Part shown: in pieces, positions 8,488 to 23,400 of the stretch
Position numbering within the stretch: the stretch's first letter is position 1
Layout: the number at the start of each line of letters is the position of its first letter
NCBI GenBank assembly: GCA_948468465.1
Contig: CAOKJJ010000061.1
Span: forward strand, 1-26,478
DNA length: 26,478 nucleotides
Reading direction: 5' to 3'
DNA from: an uncultured Eubacterium sp.
Lineage (GTDB): Bacteria; Bacillota_A; Clostridia; Lachnospirales; Lachnospiraceae
Position numbers and translations under genes: made by a program
Notes under the pieces: generated by a model
What the model was told of the DNA's origin: nothing
Database searches by the model: none
What the model saw: the letters and a program-made list of their open reading frames with translations, nothing else

Positions 8488-11400
8488 GCTGCACCTCCAA
8501 ATATTCAGTCATCCCAGCTTTTCCAGGGAGCCTGTTCGGCCTCCCATAAGGCATTCAGCCCGTCCATTTCCCTTTTCGTATCCATGCACTGCCAATAACC
8601 ATGAAATGGATATGACATCAGCTGCCCTTCGTTTGCAAGCCTGATCAACGGCTCTTTTTCAAGCACGGTGGCATCATTTTGTATATATTGAAAAATCTGC
8701 GGCTCAAATACCATATAGCCCGCGTTAATCTTCGCCCCATCATCCACGCTTTTCTCCCGAAAGGACGTGACCCTCTGATCGGATGCAATGTCCAGTACGC
8801 CAAACCTCTGCGCCACGCTCGTTACTGTCAGTGTTGCGATCCTGCCATGCGAACGATGGAAACGGAGTAATCCTTCTATATCCACATCGCTGACGCCGTC
8901 TCCATAGGTCAGCATAAATGTCTCATCGCCAATATATTTTTGGATGCGCTTCACGCGGCCGCCTGTCATCGTGTGCAGCCCGGTGTCTACCAAAGTCACC
9001 TTCCATGGCTCTGCTACGTTATTATGTACCGTCATCCGATTATTGTTTCGAAAGTCAAACGTCACGTCACTGTTATGCAGATAATAATCCGCAAACCATT
9101 CCTTGATCACATGCTGCTTATATCCGCAGCAGATGATGAAATCATAAAAACCATAATGGGAATATTCCTTCATAATATGCCACAGAATGGGCTTTCCTCC
9201 GATTTCCAGCATTGGCTTTGGTTTTAAATGGCTTTCCTCACTAATCCTGGTTCCGAAACCGCCAGCTAATATAACTACCTTCATTTTCTTTTCCTTCCGC
9301 TGCTTTTATTTTCCATCCGATCACCGCATCTTATAGACACGGACCTGTCCGAATTCTGCCAAAAGCTCTTTTTGATTTTCTTTACAAAATATATCAACCT
9401 GGCCATCAATGGCTGTCATTAAATATTTTGACTTTAGCTGATGAAAATTATTTAAAATATAATCTGTCTGGCACAAATTAATGCCTGCACCTGCTGGAAA
9501 TGCATACGCATCCTGCCATTTGGAAGACAAGTCCCAGATCACGGTATTATCCCATCTGTCCGCCTTCGCATCTATGTCAATCGTACTTTTCAGCTGATTT
9601 TTACCATGTTCCATTTCCTGCCCCATCTCCACAGTCCATGCAGGGACCGACCATTCATACGCAGAAGCCGCTTTTGCTGTGAATAAATAAACAAAAAGTA
9701 TTGTTAACAGCACCGTCCTTTTATTCATAGCTTCCTGCATGGCAAATGCAAAGATCCCTGCCACTGTAAATTCCACAAAATGTTTACTGCCGTTAAACAC
9801 ATCAAAGAAAAGAAACACAGCTATCATTACAGCTAAAAACAGCACGAACCCATATGCATACAAAACAGCCCCTTTGTCTTTCTTTTTGTATGCATCATAA
9901 AATCGTACAGCCATCCATATCATGAGCAGGAGATACACCAGACACCACCCGCCTTGCGAAACGAACCCTGCCGGATCACCATCCCCCGTTATGCCATTTC
10001 CGGCATACTGCAGAAAAACTTTGCCTGAATTTAATAAAATATGCAGGATGTTAAATACCCCATCCCCAAAGTCTGCAAACAGCAGCCTCAGCCACCCCGT
10101 ATTAAACAGCTCCAAAAAATACGGTGCACAAAGATGGCGGTTCACCCAGATGTAAGTACCTCCTCCAAGGCAAAACATGCACATTGTTATCAGTACAGGA
10201 ATTGTCTTTTTCTTTCCGGATATAACAAAAAAGTATCCGGGAAGGAAAAACAGCAGAATATAATAGGGCCGCATCAGTGTCAATAAATACACCAGCACAA
10301 ACAAAAGTACTATCACCCACTTCTTTTTGTCCCGTTTCAGTGTAAGTCCAAGCGTCAATATGAGCAGAAAATAACAGGATATTTCCGGCAATACAGACAA
10401 CATAAATCTTGAAATTGTTGTATACGAAACAAAAAGCATTGCCAATGCTGCAGTCTGGTACCTATTCGGCCTTACCCAAAATGCAAACAGAAACATAGCC
10501 AGACACATCAGCAATATATTACAAACAATCGGTGAAAGAAAAGACCATCCGAATATTTTTCCAAACATAACCCAAAAAATATTGAGTACCGGACTCCAAG
10601 TACCAAAATTCAAATAATCCGCGTGGCTTTCATTATATCCAAAATATCCTTGCGGGACTCCATAAATACTCGTCCCTTCCACCCATTTATAATAAATCAG
10701 TTCATCATTCCATGGCGAATTCGGAATATATATTTCATGTGGTTTTATCCCCTGCTGCATGCACAGCATTACCGCACACAAAAGCGGAATAGCAGTGAGT
10801 AAAAGAATGTTAAGCCACATTTTATCTATTTTTAATTTCATAACCAACACAATCTCCATAAATCAATATATGCAAATGTATATTACCGTTTTAAAACAGA
10901 CGGCTCAAACAATACTAAAACCAATAAATGCCTTCCTGGGCCTTCACTAAATAAAAGTATCGAAACCCCGAAACAACCTGCAGGAAAAATATTGCAAGGA
11001 CCAAATACATCTGCCACTTTTTACTATATTTCTTAACTGTACAACCAGAAGCTATAACAGTCGCCAGTCCAACTGATAAATCATAACCCCAGCTAAAATC
11101 ACCTGAGCTCCCATTTGTCAGAAAAAACATTTCCATCCATCCAAATAATAAAGCTGTATAAGAAAGCCTTACATACCCATCCTGGAACATTTCTTTCCGG
11201 TTGCATACAAGCAGTGCGGCAATCGGCACAGGAAAAGCAGCCAAAGATACGCCAATCACGTCATTCAATGAAAATCCGGAAAAAGATCCAAAAGCAACCG
11301 TTACTGAAATCCCCGCTTCAGTACCACTGTACAAAAATTGAAATAAAATTATTATTATCGTCGGAACAACAGCCAGCAGCATCTTTGCTGCCATTAGAAA

Positions 11401-14400
11401 CTGCCCCTTAATATCCTTCATCCAATATAAAAATACCAGAATTCCTGCTGCCGGTATCAAAACGATTGTATAACTTGGCTTTGCCAGTGAACTTAGTACA
11501 GATGCAGCAGAAAAAGCATATAATTCTTTCCTGTAATTTTGTCCATCTCGCACACATTCAAATAATTTTACAAATGCTAAAAATGTTATGAGCCCAAATG
11601 GCCTTACAAATATAATCGTCGGATTATGCCAGGGATTTGCAGAACACTGTAACGCATAATATCTTCCTTCCGTCAACGGGCTTTTCAATGTTTCGAAAAA
11701 GATGGAGCATACGCTGATCATGTCAATCAATATGATGTCAAATACAGTTGTATGCTGGAAAAAGCATACCAATATATATCTTGTAATTAAGATTGTAAGG
11801 ATGCTGCTAAACGTAAGTACAATTACCCCTGCAAGATTGTAATTTCCACTTGTTACAAACGTAAGCATTTTGACCATAAAATGATATAACGGGTAAGACA
11901 ATGTCTGCGCAGGATAAGGTACACGCATGGATTCATCTCTAAACAAATTTTGAGCAGTACATAAATGCGCCGGATGGTCCCCTGCCAGTATCATTATTTG
12001 AAAAAAATCAAATAAAACAAATCCAACGATTATGGTTATTATGATAAAGCTTATATCCACCGCTCCGCTTTTGCCGGACCGGTGCTTTTTATGATCCATA
12101 AACGCTATTCCTCCTCATAAACAATTTATCTGCGTATCAGCTTCCTGCATATTTATGCTTTCTTTCACCACATACTGCGGGGAACGGTTGATGCACATAT
12201 AGATCCTCCCTATATATTCACCGACCACCCCTAATTCCAGCAGGATCCCTCCTCCAACAATTAGAATTACGGCTATTGTGGAACTCCATCCCACCGGCAC
12301 AAACGGATTGAAACACTTATTTATAATTGTCCATACTGTGCATAAAAATCCCATAATGGAAAGCAACGCCCCACACAAAGCCGCAAACCGCAGTGGTTTA
12401 ACAGAAAATGTAGTAGACCCGTTCACCCACAGGGCTATTAATTTTTTTAAGGAATACCCTGATTCCCCCTCCCGCCTTGCCCTATGCGTCACTGTTACAT
12501 TGCATATATTCTCCGTAGACCTTAGAATAAGCCCAATAACATAAGGATATGGATTCTCATATTTTTTGATCTCTTCAATGACAAACCTCCTGGCAGCAAA
12601 ATAACTGGAAATATACAGCCCCTTAGGCTTCCCTAATAAACCTTCCGTCATGCGCATATTGATATAGCTGCCGGCATTGCGAAATGCTGAATGCATTTTA
12701 TTTTCATATTTGGCGTACACGACATCATAACCCTCTATAATTTTAGCGATTAATTTATCTGCTTCCTCTGCCGGGGTCTGCCCGTCATCGTCCATGCAAA
12801 CTACAATGTCCCCGGATACCTGACGAAATCCCGCCATCAATGCTGCATGCTGTCCAAAATTCCTGGAAAAGCCAATGCCTTTGATGTTGCAATTTTCTTC
12901 ACACAAATTTTGAATAACCGCCATTGTATCATCGCTCGAAAAGTCATCAACTAAAATGACCTCATATTCAAAGCTCTGCATGAGCCTCATCTTTTCAATT
13001 ATTTGTAAAACAACCTTCTTTAGTACTTTTGAAGAATTATAACAAGGTATTACATATGATATTTTCATCCATACACTCCTTCTTATTTACAATCCCCATA
13101 AGAATGACATTTCTAAATTTTCCCTGAACCAGCACATCATCTTCCAACAGCGCCACTTTTGTAAACCCAGCCTTTATATAACTCGATATCGCACGATAAT
13201 TATCCTCGTACACTCGCAAATATAATTTATGCAACTTCAGCTCACGAAACGCATATTCTATCATGCACCTTGCAGCCATGCTCCCGATCCCCTGATTCGT
13301 CATATTTTCTTCGCCTATAAAAATACCATATTCCGCTTTTTGATTTTCATAATCAATATCCTTTAAATATACAGAACCAACAGAACACCGGTCTGCTTTA
13401 TTCACAATCATAAACTGAATCACACTTCCAGCATCCACCTTATTTTTCAGCCAGTTTAAATGATCTTCTTTCTTTATTTCCTTCTGATAAATAAAATATT
13501 TCCTTACATGTTCCGAATTTCTCCACTTTAAAATATCATCCGTATCTTCTTCTGATATAGATCTCAATATTAAATCTTTATATACCAGCTCCATATGCCA
13601 CTTCCCCTTCACAGACATATCCTCTGCACATCTTCCTTTTTCCAACAGCTGTCTGCAGCTTTATCTTTATCCGCAGAATCCATAAAATTTTCTGATCCCA
13701 TCCACAACCCTGTCCACATCTATCTGTTTGATTCCATAATAAAATGGGAGACGTACTAACCGTTCACTTTCTGCTGTCGTAAATTTATCCTCACCAATAA
13801 ATTCTCCATATTTTATTCCTGCAGGCGCAGTATGCAATGGCACATAGTGAAATACAAGACTAATTCCAAGTGATTTCATAAAGGAAATCAGCCTGGTTCT
13901 TTCATCCAGATTTTTTGTTTTAATATAAAACATATGTGCATTATGTACGCATTCGTTTGGAATATAGGGCAGTTCTATGCTTCCAGCTTCTGACAGTTCA
14001 GCCAATCCTTCGAGATACATGTTCCATGTACGCATTCTGTTCTCCAATATCGTATCAGCCATTTCCAGCTGTGCCCAAAGATATGCCGCATTCAGTTCGC
14101 TTGGCAAATAAGAGGAACCGGCTTCTACCCATGTATATTTGTCAATCTGGCCACGAAAATATTTACTGCGGTTTGTGCCCTTTTCCCGGATAATTTCTGC
14201 AAGTTCCACTTTATCAGGATCTTTCACCACTATGGCACCGCCTTCACCCATGCTGTAATTTTTTGTTTCATGAAAACTGTAGCATCCATAGTCGCCGATC
14301 GAACCCAATGCTTTTCCCTTATATGCACTCATCACTCCCTGTGCCGCGTCTTCTATGACAATCAGATGATGCCTTTTTGCAATATCCATAATCACATCCA

Positions 14401-17400
14401 TCTCACAGCCTACGCCAGCATAATGCACTGGAACAATTGCCTTTGTTCTTTCTGTCACGGCATCTTCAATCAACGTCTCATCAATATTCATAGTATCCGG
14501 ACGAATATCTACAAATTTTACCTTTGCTCCACGAAGCACAAATGCATCGGCCGTAGATACAAATGTATATGCAGGCATAATTACTTCATCTCCTGGCTTT
14601 ATGTTTGCTAAAATCGCAGCCATCTCCGTTGCATGTGTACAGGAAGTTGTCAGGAATACGTGTCCTTTTTTACACCAACGCTCTAGCCAGTAACTGCATC
14701 GACTGGTAAATTCACCATCTCCGCTGAGTTTTTTATTGTTAATTGCTTCTCTTACATATGTAAAAGCGCTTTCCAACAATATTGGTTCATTAAAACAAAT
14801 CATATTATTCCTCCCTGCCCACACCGCATTTTATCTAGAATCTCCTTCTTCCTGTCTGATGACTTCCACAGAACTAATTCTCATCATACAATCCTGTGAA
14901 TTAAAAACACGATATTCTAAAAACTCGCCTCCTTCAATCTTCAAGCCACTGATTTTCAAAGACTGTTCATTCGGATTCAATTCTGTTGATGCCAGAATTT
15001 TATTTCCGTTATCAATTGCAATATCGAAAACATTCGGCCTTTGACCACTTTCCAGTATTTCATATTTTAGAGTGATATCATAAACACCCCTCTTCGTTTC
15101 ACAATATGGACCGTATAAACAGTATCCTTCTGTGCCATCTGTAACCCAACGCCCTTCATGATCAAATTTTCCATTACATGTGACATATCCATAACTGTAT
15201 GGAAAATCAATCGTATGTTGAGCCATTTCACTTGATAAATCAAATTTATTGTTATCAGAATGATAAATCATATATTTATCAATTCCAGTTACAAAAGAAT
15301 AGTCTTTTTTTATAAAAGCCGGCAGCCTGTCAAAATCTTCTGTTGTTGTGATCAAACAGTTTTCTCCAGCATAATCAGCAATATCTTGATAATAAAGGTA
15401 CTCTCCCCATGGGTTGCAATAATTGTAATCTGCCATTGATCGGTATATTTTACTCTGGTCCAATACACGCAGATTTCTTATATCACTGAAAATCTCGCTT
15501 CCATAGGCATACACAATTGGACTGTCATAGTTGTCCACTGTTGCTGCTACTTGCTCAAGATCCTGATAGTCATTCTTCGTCTTCAAAAAAATATTATCCC
15601 CAGATATATCCAAAATCAGAATTGCACAAAAAAACGCTGTCACAAATATTGTACGCATGCACCGATTTTCATTTAAATGATCCAGATAAAGCAGCAAGAT
15701 GCCTAATAGGGCAAACAGCAAAATCAATAAATATCTTCCTTCAAAAATTGCTGCTCCATAAGTTACATTGCATATAGCAAACAGTCCTATATTTTCCAGA
15801 ATAATGAACAGCAGGAAATTTGTCCAATGATGTTTTTTCTTATTCACCTGCCTTACTGTCCAAACGATCGACATAAAAAACAATCCTATCACAATCCAAC
15901 TCATAAGGTAGCTGAGTCCCTCACTACTCGTTGCTATTATTTCTTCATATACTGGTAACCCTCCTACGAACTGTATAAATCCTTCAAATATATTTCCAAT
16001 ATATCCAAAAAAATCCCCTGCCAGCGTAAATGACAAATTGGAATCCCTTGTCTTAAACCCAAATATACGATCTGCAATCATTCTTGCCAGTATACTGAGT
16101 ACACTGTTACCTGCTAAAAACCAGAAATTATATGTTTTTAAATATGACCTGTCATTCAGCCATACCGCAATTACAATATAATAAAGTGTTCCGGCTATCA
16201 AAAAAGTACTCCAGATAAACAGCCCTCCAGCAAAGGCTGTTACAGACAGCACTACCGAAAGCAAAATGCCATATACTGCATAGCGGATTGTTCTTTTTTG
16301 AGTCAGTAAATGCAGTGCACATAAGAAAACAACCAGTATGCTTATACTATAAAAACCTGCACATAATAACATATTTGCCGCATATCCCAAATCACAGGCA
16401 TTATTGTATTCCACAGTAATAAATGGACACAGATAGAAATTCAATCCTGCAAGTTTCATTGTAATTGAGACATTGACAAGCGAAAAAATCTTCCAAAGAA
16501 CAATCATGCTGACTGCAATGGTCAAAAGATTCGCCAGCCCAAACGCAGCATATATATCCTTAGTAAACGTATAAACCAGGGCTGCCAGTGCCGTTATATC
16601 CATGATTGATTTTGACGTTGTATAATACCATTGATCTGGAAAAGCTTTCTGCTGTTTTACCATTTCCATTGCTTTCAAAAAATTACTGGAAATGTCATAT
16701 CCCAAATGGTATTTTAACTGTGTCATGTTAAAATACACTAAAACAATTAATTGCACTGACAGCAAGAAAGCGAAAAGAAAAATAAAAATTTTTTCCATCT
16801 TGTTTTCTTTTTTCATCTCTGTCAGGCTGCCACGTAATTCCTTTATCATCCTGTTTTTCTCCTGCACCAATTTTATTTTCAATCCATCCAGCAGATGTTT
16901 TATAGTACATTGTTCATGCAGTATATTTCACAAATACTATTTTGTCCTTCCTTTGTCCGCCGGATCTGTTATTTTTTTCAGATTATGAATCAGTTGCTTT
17001 TTTATCCTCTCATATTCAAAATCTTTAAGACGCGCTTGCCCAAAAGAAGTTAACCTCGCAGCTGCTTTTTTGTCTGTCACAATGCTGTGAATCTGCAACG
17101 CAGCAGCATACGGTTCTTTGCTCTCCAATAATATCCCGGCTTTTCCGAGTGTCTCTGGTACCGCAGAAGCTTTGTAAGCGACAATCGGCACATCAAAAAA
17201 CATGGCTTCCACTAAAGGCACACAAAATCCTTCATGCTCACTCATGCACAAAAACACATCTGCAATCCTGTAATACGCAAGCATTTCCGCAAAAGAGATA
17301 TGGCCGGGAAATATAACATCCATTGCATGTGCTTCTATTAAAATCCGCTGCAGATATGCATAATAACTGCCAGACTTATCATAATTTCCTATCAGAAACA

Positions 17401-20400
17401 GTCTTGCATGCGCATCATATTTACGCTTATATGCCAGATAGCATTTGATCACATCTTCAATCTTCTTATTTGGAGCACCCCGTCCTACAAATATAATATT
17501 TGTCCTGCCGTCCTTATATCGATCCAGCACCTTTTGCTCCGGCTTTTGTTCATAATCTTCAAATGGAATCAAAATCGGAACGATTTCAATCGGACATTTA
17601 TAACCCATTGCACGCAGATCCTGTTTGTTAAACTCCGACACAGCCATGACAGATGTTACAGCCTCACGGAGACTTTTTACCTGAGACAATGCTTTTTTTG
17701 TAATTTTTTCCGCCGATGCGTCGAAATTGCAAAAATAGTGCGGCGGAGTCACATTATGATACCTTAGCACAATCTTGCATTTGAGCCGTTTTATGTTTTC
17801 AGCAAAAGGATCTGAAGATGCAAAATGATAGATAACAACATCTTCTTTTTTTAACTCAGGCAAAAATGACAGATGAAAAACACCGTTTTGTCTGGTGGCC
17901 ATATTGATAGTACCGGCGTAAACAGCCGTAACATATCCTTCCTCTTCCAGCGCCTGTTTCATGGCAAGTACGTCATTGCCTACTGCATCCCCAAAGTTTA
18001 ACGATGCTACAATTTGGATGACACACGGTTTTGTCCTGCCCATACGGTATAGCGGGTGGTTCACCATATACAAAAACGATAGTTTGTCATCTTGCGGATC
18101 GTTATGTATTGTCGTAAATGGCATTCCTTTCTGTAACGATCTCTCAGACAGTAACAGCTGCGTCCGGTTTAAATCCTGAAGCATATTAATGATCAGTGCA
18201 TGCATCTGCGTCTGACGCCTAACTACAGGACGCAGCAGAATGTTTTGTATTCTTTCCAGCAGACGAATCATCCCTGCTTTAAACCTGTTATTGGTATCCT
18301 CCGGCATAGCGCCTTCCAGAATCTGCTTTGCCTTCCTAAGGTTTTCTTCGAACATCTTTTGATTGATTTCGATCTTTTTATCCCCCATGTAACCCTCCAT
18401 GTTTTAAATGGTAACGCCATACTTATCCTGCAGAATCTGCAGCTTAGTCAGGTAATCTGCCTGCATTTGCACATGTTTAAAAAAATCATCTTTGTCTTCA
18501 AAGATCTTTACCCTCATCTGCCCGGCAAACAATGCAGCAGCCTTATGGCAGGCTGTACCGTCTTCCCATTCTTCCCATAATTCTGTCACAGATTCATTTC
18601 TGCCGGACAGCAGGGCATCTTTTTTCCACAAAGCTGTATTGATCCATGCAGACACGTTTATGTGTTTCAGATTTTCAAGATGCTGTTCTTCCGTATGCCG
18701 TTCTAAAAGCATCCCTGTCCAGGTATGATCAAAATCCGCAAGATACGGCGTATACCGCTTTGATTGTGAAGATGATAACAAGATATAGTCAGCACGCATG
18801 GCATGCGGTATTTTATTTGCAATATGCAGCGTATCTTCATATACATTTGCAAAAAAAGCATGAAATCCCCAGTACGTATGAAAATGTGTTAATTTTTCTT
18901 TATCATTAGTTTTATGATAAGCTTCATCTACCAGCCAGACCTGCATTCCTTTGCGTGCGAACATAAGCCCGCAAAAATAAGCATTTTCACTGCCTCCGAA
19001 AATCAAAATTTTCACATGTCCATTTGCTCGTTGTTCCTTCCTTTTCATTCGAAAATCCTGCGACTGCATATAAGCCGCATGTCTTGCCCATGGCGCGTCC
19101 ATACGCAGCGCTTCTCTTTCTGTCCGCACCCATTCCCTGCAGGTTAAGCAGTCTGACAAATATACTCTTTGCATTAAATCAGATATCGAATGCTTGTTCC
19201 GAAATTTCTCCGATGCAGATAATCTTTTACTTTCCGGTATCACCTTTTGTGTATGTTCAAAGGATACCGTGTGCATGTCCTTTGCGGCCCATTGCAGCAC
19301 TTCCCTGCCTGGCTGCGGGCCCAGAAACATCTGGCCGCAGCGCATCGTATGCAGATGCCTTTTCAGATACAGCCCCGGATAGACATAATGGCAGTAGGTC
19401 CCGTACAGCTCGAATTCCGAAAATGCACGTTCCTGACCAGCAGCCAGTGTATATACAATTTTTTCAAAAAACTGCAGGCCGTTGATATAACTATTTTTTT
19501 CAATATGCGAAAGCATCTGTTTTACAATTTTTGTGCAAAACAGCATATGCTCTGCAATAAAGGATTCTTTTTCAACTTTTTCCATTCCTGTCAGATTATG
19601 TATGGAAGTAAAATATGCGCTGACATATTCCGGCTTCATATCAAAATACGGCTTACCTGTTTTTCTATCTAACATGGAAATCTTTTTCAGCGGTATCGTA
19701 TCCGCATCCCAGACAAGATAATATTCATCCTTGCACAGATACGCGTAAGCCAGCTTTAAAAACTGCTGAAAATACCATCCGGCCGAGGAACTTCCTGTCT
19801 GGCGCTGTACCAGTAGTTTTTTTACATTTTCCAGGGTAAGCCCCTCATACATCTGATCTTCATCTATAAATCTGACAGCGCCATCCGGCCGGATGAATTT
19901 TCCGATTTGAGAAGGTGCAACGACAATCACATGCTTTGGCCGGAGGTTCTTTTTGATATATTTGATATTTCTTTTTGCCAGCTCCCAGTCCGCTGCTTTT
20001 ATAACCATAACTACATCATAAGGATGATGTGTTTCGTCTGCTTTTGTATTTCCTTTGGTGCCTGCCATACGAAACAGCTTTGGCAAAGCACCGGCCCATT
20101 GTTTATATTTTTGAAATACCGCATCTTGCCCGAACTGTTGTACGGTTATGCGCTGCCGTTCAATCAGGCGCTGCCTCAATGCACTGTCGGTACAAATTTC
20201 CCGGATGATTTTTGCCGCAAGCGCCGGATTTTTATCTTTTAATAAAATCCCAGCCCCACCCATCGTATCCTTGATTGCTCCGGCATCATAGGCAATGACC
20301 GGAATATCAAAATACATAGCTTCTATAATAGGAATACAAAATCCTTCATGTCCGCTGGCACATAAAAAAACTGTTGCTGTCCGATAGATTGCAAGCAGCT

Positions 20401-23400
20401 CGGAAAACGGGATCTGATTGGTAAAAATGACATCCTTTACTTCTATATTTTCAGTATATTTCCGCAGCCTGTCATAATAGCTTCCCTCCCCGTGGCCAGC
20501 CAGTATTAACCGGGATTGTGCCTGCACATGGATTTTGTAATATTTAAAAATCCGGATCAGCTCTTCCTGTCTTTTATTCGGTGAAATCCTTCCTACAAAA
20601 ACGATATTCACCCATCCGTCGCCATATTTTTGCATAGCCTTTATATCCGGTTCTTTTTGATACTGGCTTTTTGCAATGCTGTATGGCGGCATTACGGTAA
20701 TCAGTTCTTTGCGGTATCCGTACCGAATCAGGTCTTGTTTATTATATTCCGACATTGCCAGACAAACGCTGAAATAGTCTCTCATATACAATAACTGCTC
20801 CAGTCCTTCTTCGCATGCTGCCGCAATACTGGGTTCATATGGGGTGAGCATTGCAGGAGGTGTAATATTGTGATAAACCAGTACTTTTTTACACGGATAA
20901 TGGCAGATTTTTTTATTTAAGGGAGTTCCTATGCACATATGGTACATCACAATATCATCTTCTTTTAAATGCTCCAAATAAGAAATCTCTTTTACAAACG
21001 GTTTTCTTTTATCGGATAATCTGGCTGCGACAACGCTTTCGATGCCAAGCCGCAGGGTCATCTTGTAGTACATGACGGCGCAATTGGCAACCGCGTTTCC
21101 TGTCGTAAAATAATCCAGTACCTGCACGATTTTCATTTGGACAATTCCTTTCTGCTTTTTTCCAGTTTCCGTATTTTGCAATCCTGCAAATGAATCATTT
21201 CGTTTAATCTGTCTATCTCGGATTTTATACTGGCATTAAATGCGGACTGTTCCTCCAGGATCGGAACGATCAAAAATCTGTTGCAGCTTTGAATCATCCT
21301 TTTTACAAATAAAATGAATCTGCTCATACTTTTTTTAGAAGATTTCAGCGGACGCTCATAGTGCAGCAGTCCATTGGGTATCACAGTTCTTTTTTTCAGA
21401 GTTTCTTTCTCAAAATCATCCTCTACATCCAAGGCTAATCCTTCTTCTTTTATTTCTTTTTCTAACTTTTCTATCAACTCTTTTATCAAATCTTCTGTTG
21501 ATTTTTCTGTGTCAAACTCCAAAGATGTTTTCATTTTATTAATTCTCCATATAACATTTCCTGTACCACACTCATAGACCTGCGTTTCTTTCCAGCTTCT
21601 GTTTTACATGCAGTTTATCCTATTTATCCCACTCATGCTTCAGCCGGACAACTCCCTCATCCTCTTTTGCTGAAAATAAAGTAAAGCTGCAGGCTTCCTT
21701 GTAAAAATCCACCGGAATGCCAAAATCGCTTTCAATTGCTACATCCAGCAAATAACTTCCGGGAAGTAATGTGACAGAACTGATCTTAAAGCTGACAGTT
21801 CCATCTTTTTCTATATCAAATGTTTCTAATTTATCAATCCTGGTATTCGTTCCATAACAATAAACCCCGTCTACCCGAAATATTCCAATTCCAAATACAG
21901 CATTTTTTACGATTTCAGTGACTTTATATTCCATTCGGATCGTCATTTCATCCTCTGTTATGAAACTTGTTGTCTCCTTTCCCGAACTGTCCAATAAGCA
22001 TACTTTTTCGATTCTTGCTTTTCTATTGCCCCAGCGCAGCTTTTTTGGAGCTGTTTCTTTCGCTTCTGCTTGCTGTTCTTCTTGTTTTACCGTCTTTAAA
22101 TTCTGTGTTTCCTCTTTTTTGTCCTTTTTTCTTTGCCGTTCTTTATGCTGTTCTCTTTCTGCAATTGCCTGTCGTTGCTGTCCCATATAGTCCAAATACT
22201 GCGGATGTACATCACGGGGCTTCCCTTCTTCCCAAATCCTGCCTTCATGTATCCAAATAGAACGGTCACAAATCTGTTCAATCTGTCCCAAAGAATGCGA
22301 AACAATGACAATCGTTGTACCTTTTGCCTTAATCTCCTTTAACCGGTTAAAGCACTTTGCCTGAAATCCCGCATCTCCAACTCCTAAAATCTCATCAATC
22401 AGCAGAATATCCGCATCCACATGGACAGCTACAGAAAACGCCAGACGCATATACATGCCTGAGGAATAGGTTCTGACAGGCTGGTCCATAAACTGTTCCA
22501 GCTCGGAAAACGCAATGATATCTCCTAAGCGTTCTTCAATCGCTTTTTTCGACAGTCCAAAAATAGAAGCATTAATATAAATATTTTCTCTGCCGCTCAT
22601 ATCCGGATGAAATCCGGCTCCAAGCTCAATCAAACTGGAAACACGACCGCACAGCTGCACATTGCCGCTGTCGGGATACATAATTTTTGTCAGAAGCTTT
22701 AATGTGGTACTTTTTCCGCATCCGTTATGTCCAATCAGCCCTACGGCCTCTCCCTTTTTTACAGAAAAGCAAATGTTGTTTAATACGATACGTTCTTCAA
22801 ATGCCCGCCGCTTTTTGAATAGTGTTTTTTCTTTTAATGTATGGCCCTTATCCTGATAGACTCTGAATTTTTTTGAAACATTCGTTACTTCAATTGCATT
22901 TTCAGGTTTCATTATAATTCCTCCGCAAAGCGCCGCTGCAGGCGAATAAAAATAACCCATCCGGCTGCAAACATCGTAACGCCCAGCACGGTTGCCCATA
23001 ACAGATTTTCCAGCTTTGGCACTTTTCCATAATATAAAATATCCCGATACGCAGTAATGATATAAGTCATCGGATTGATCCAAAAGATCCACTGCACTTG
23101 TTCCGGCACCTGATCAATCGAATACATGACTGGCGTTAAAAACTGCCATGCCATGGAAATAATTCCTAAAATATACTCAAGATCCCGTATATATACGGTA
23201 ACCGCACTCATGATCATCGTAAATCCGAGCGCCAGAACATATTCCACAAGCATAACAACCGGCAGGCAGACCAATGTCCGCGGCAAAAGCGCATATCCCG
23301 CAAGCAGCAAAACAGCGAAAATAACGACAAAGCTTAACAGCATGTTTACAAACTGGCTGGTGACGTATGATAGAGGCAGCACCTCACGCGGAAAATAAAT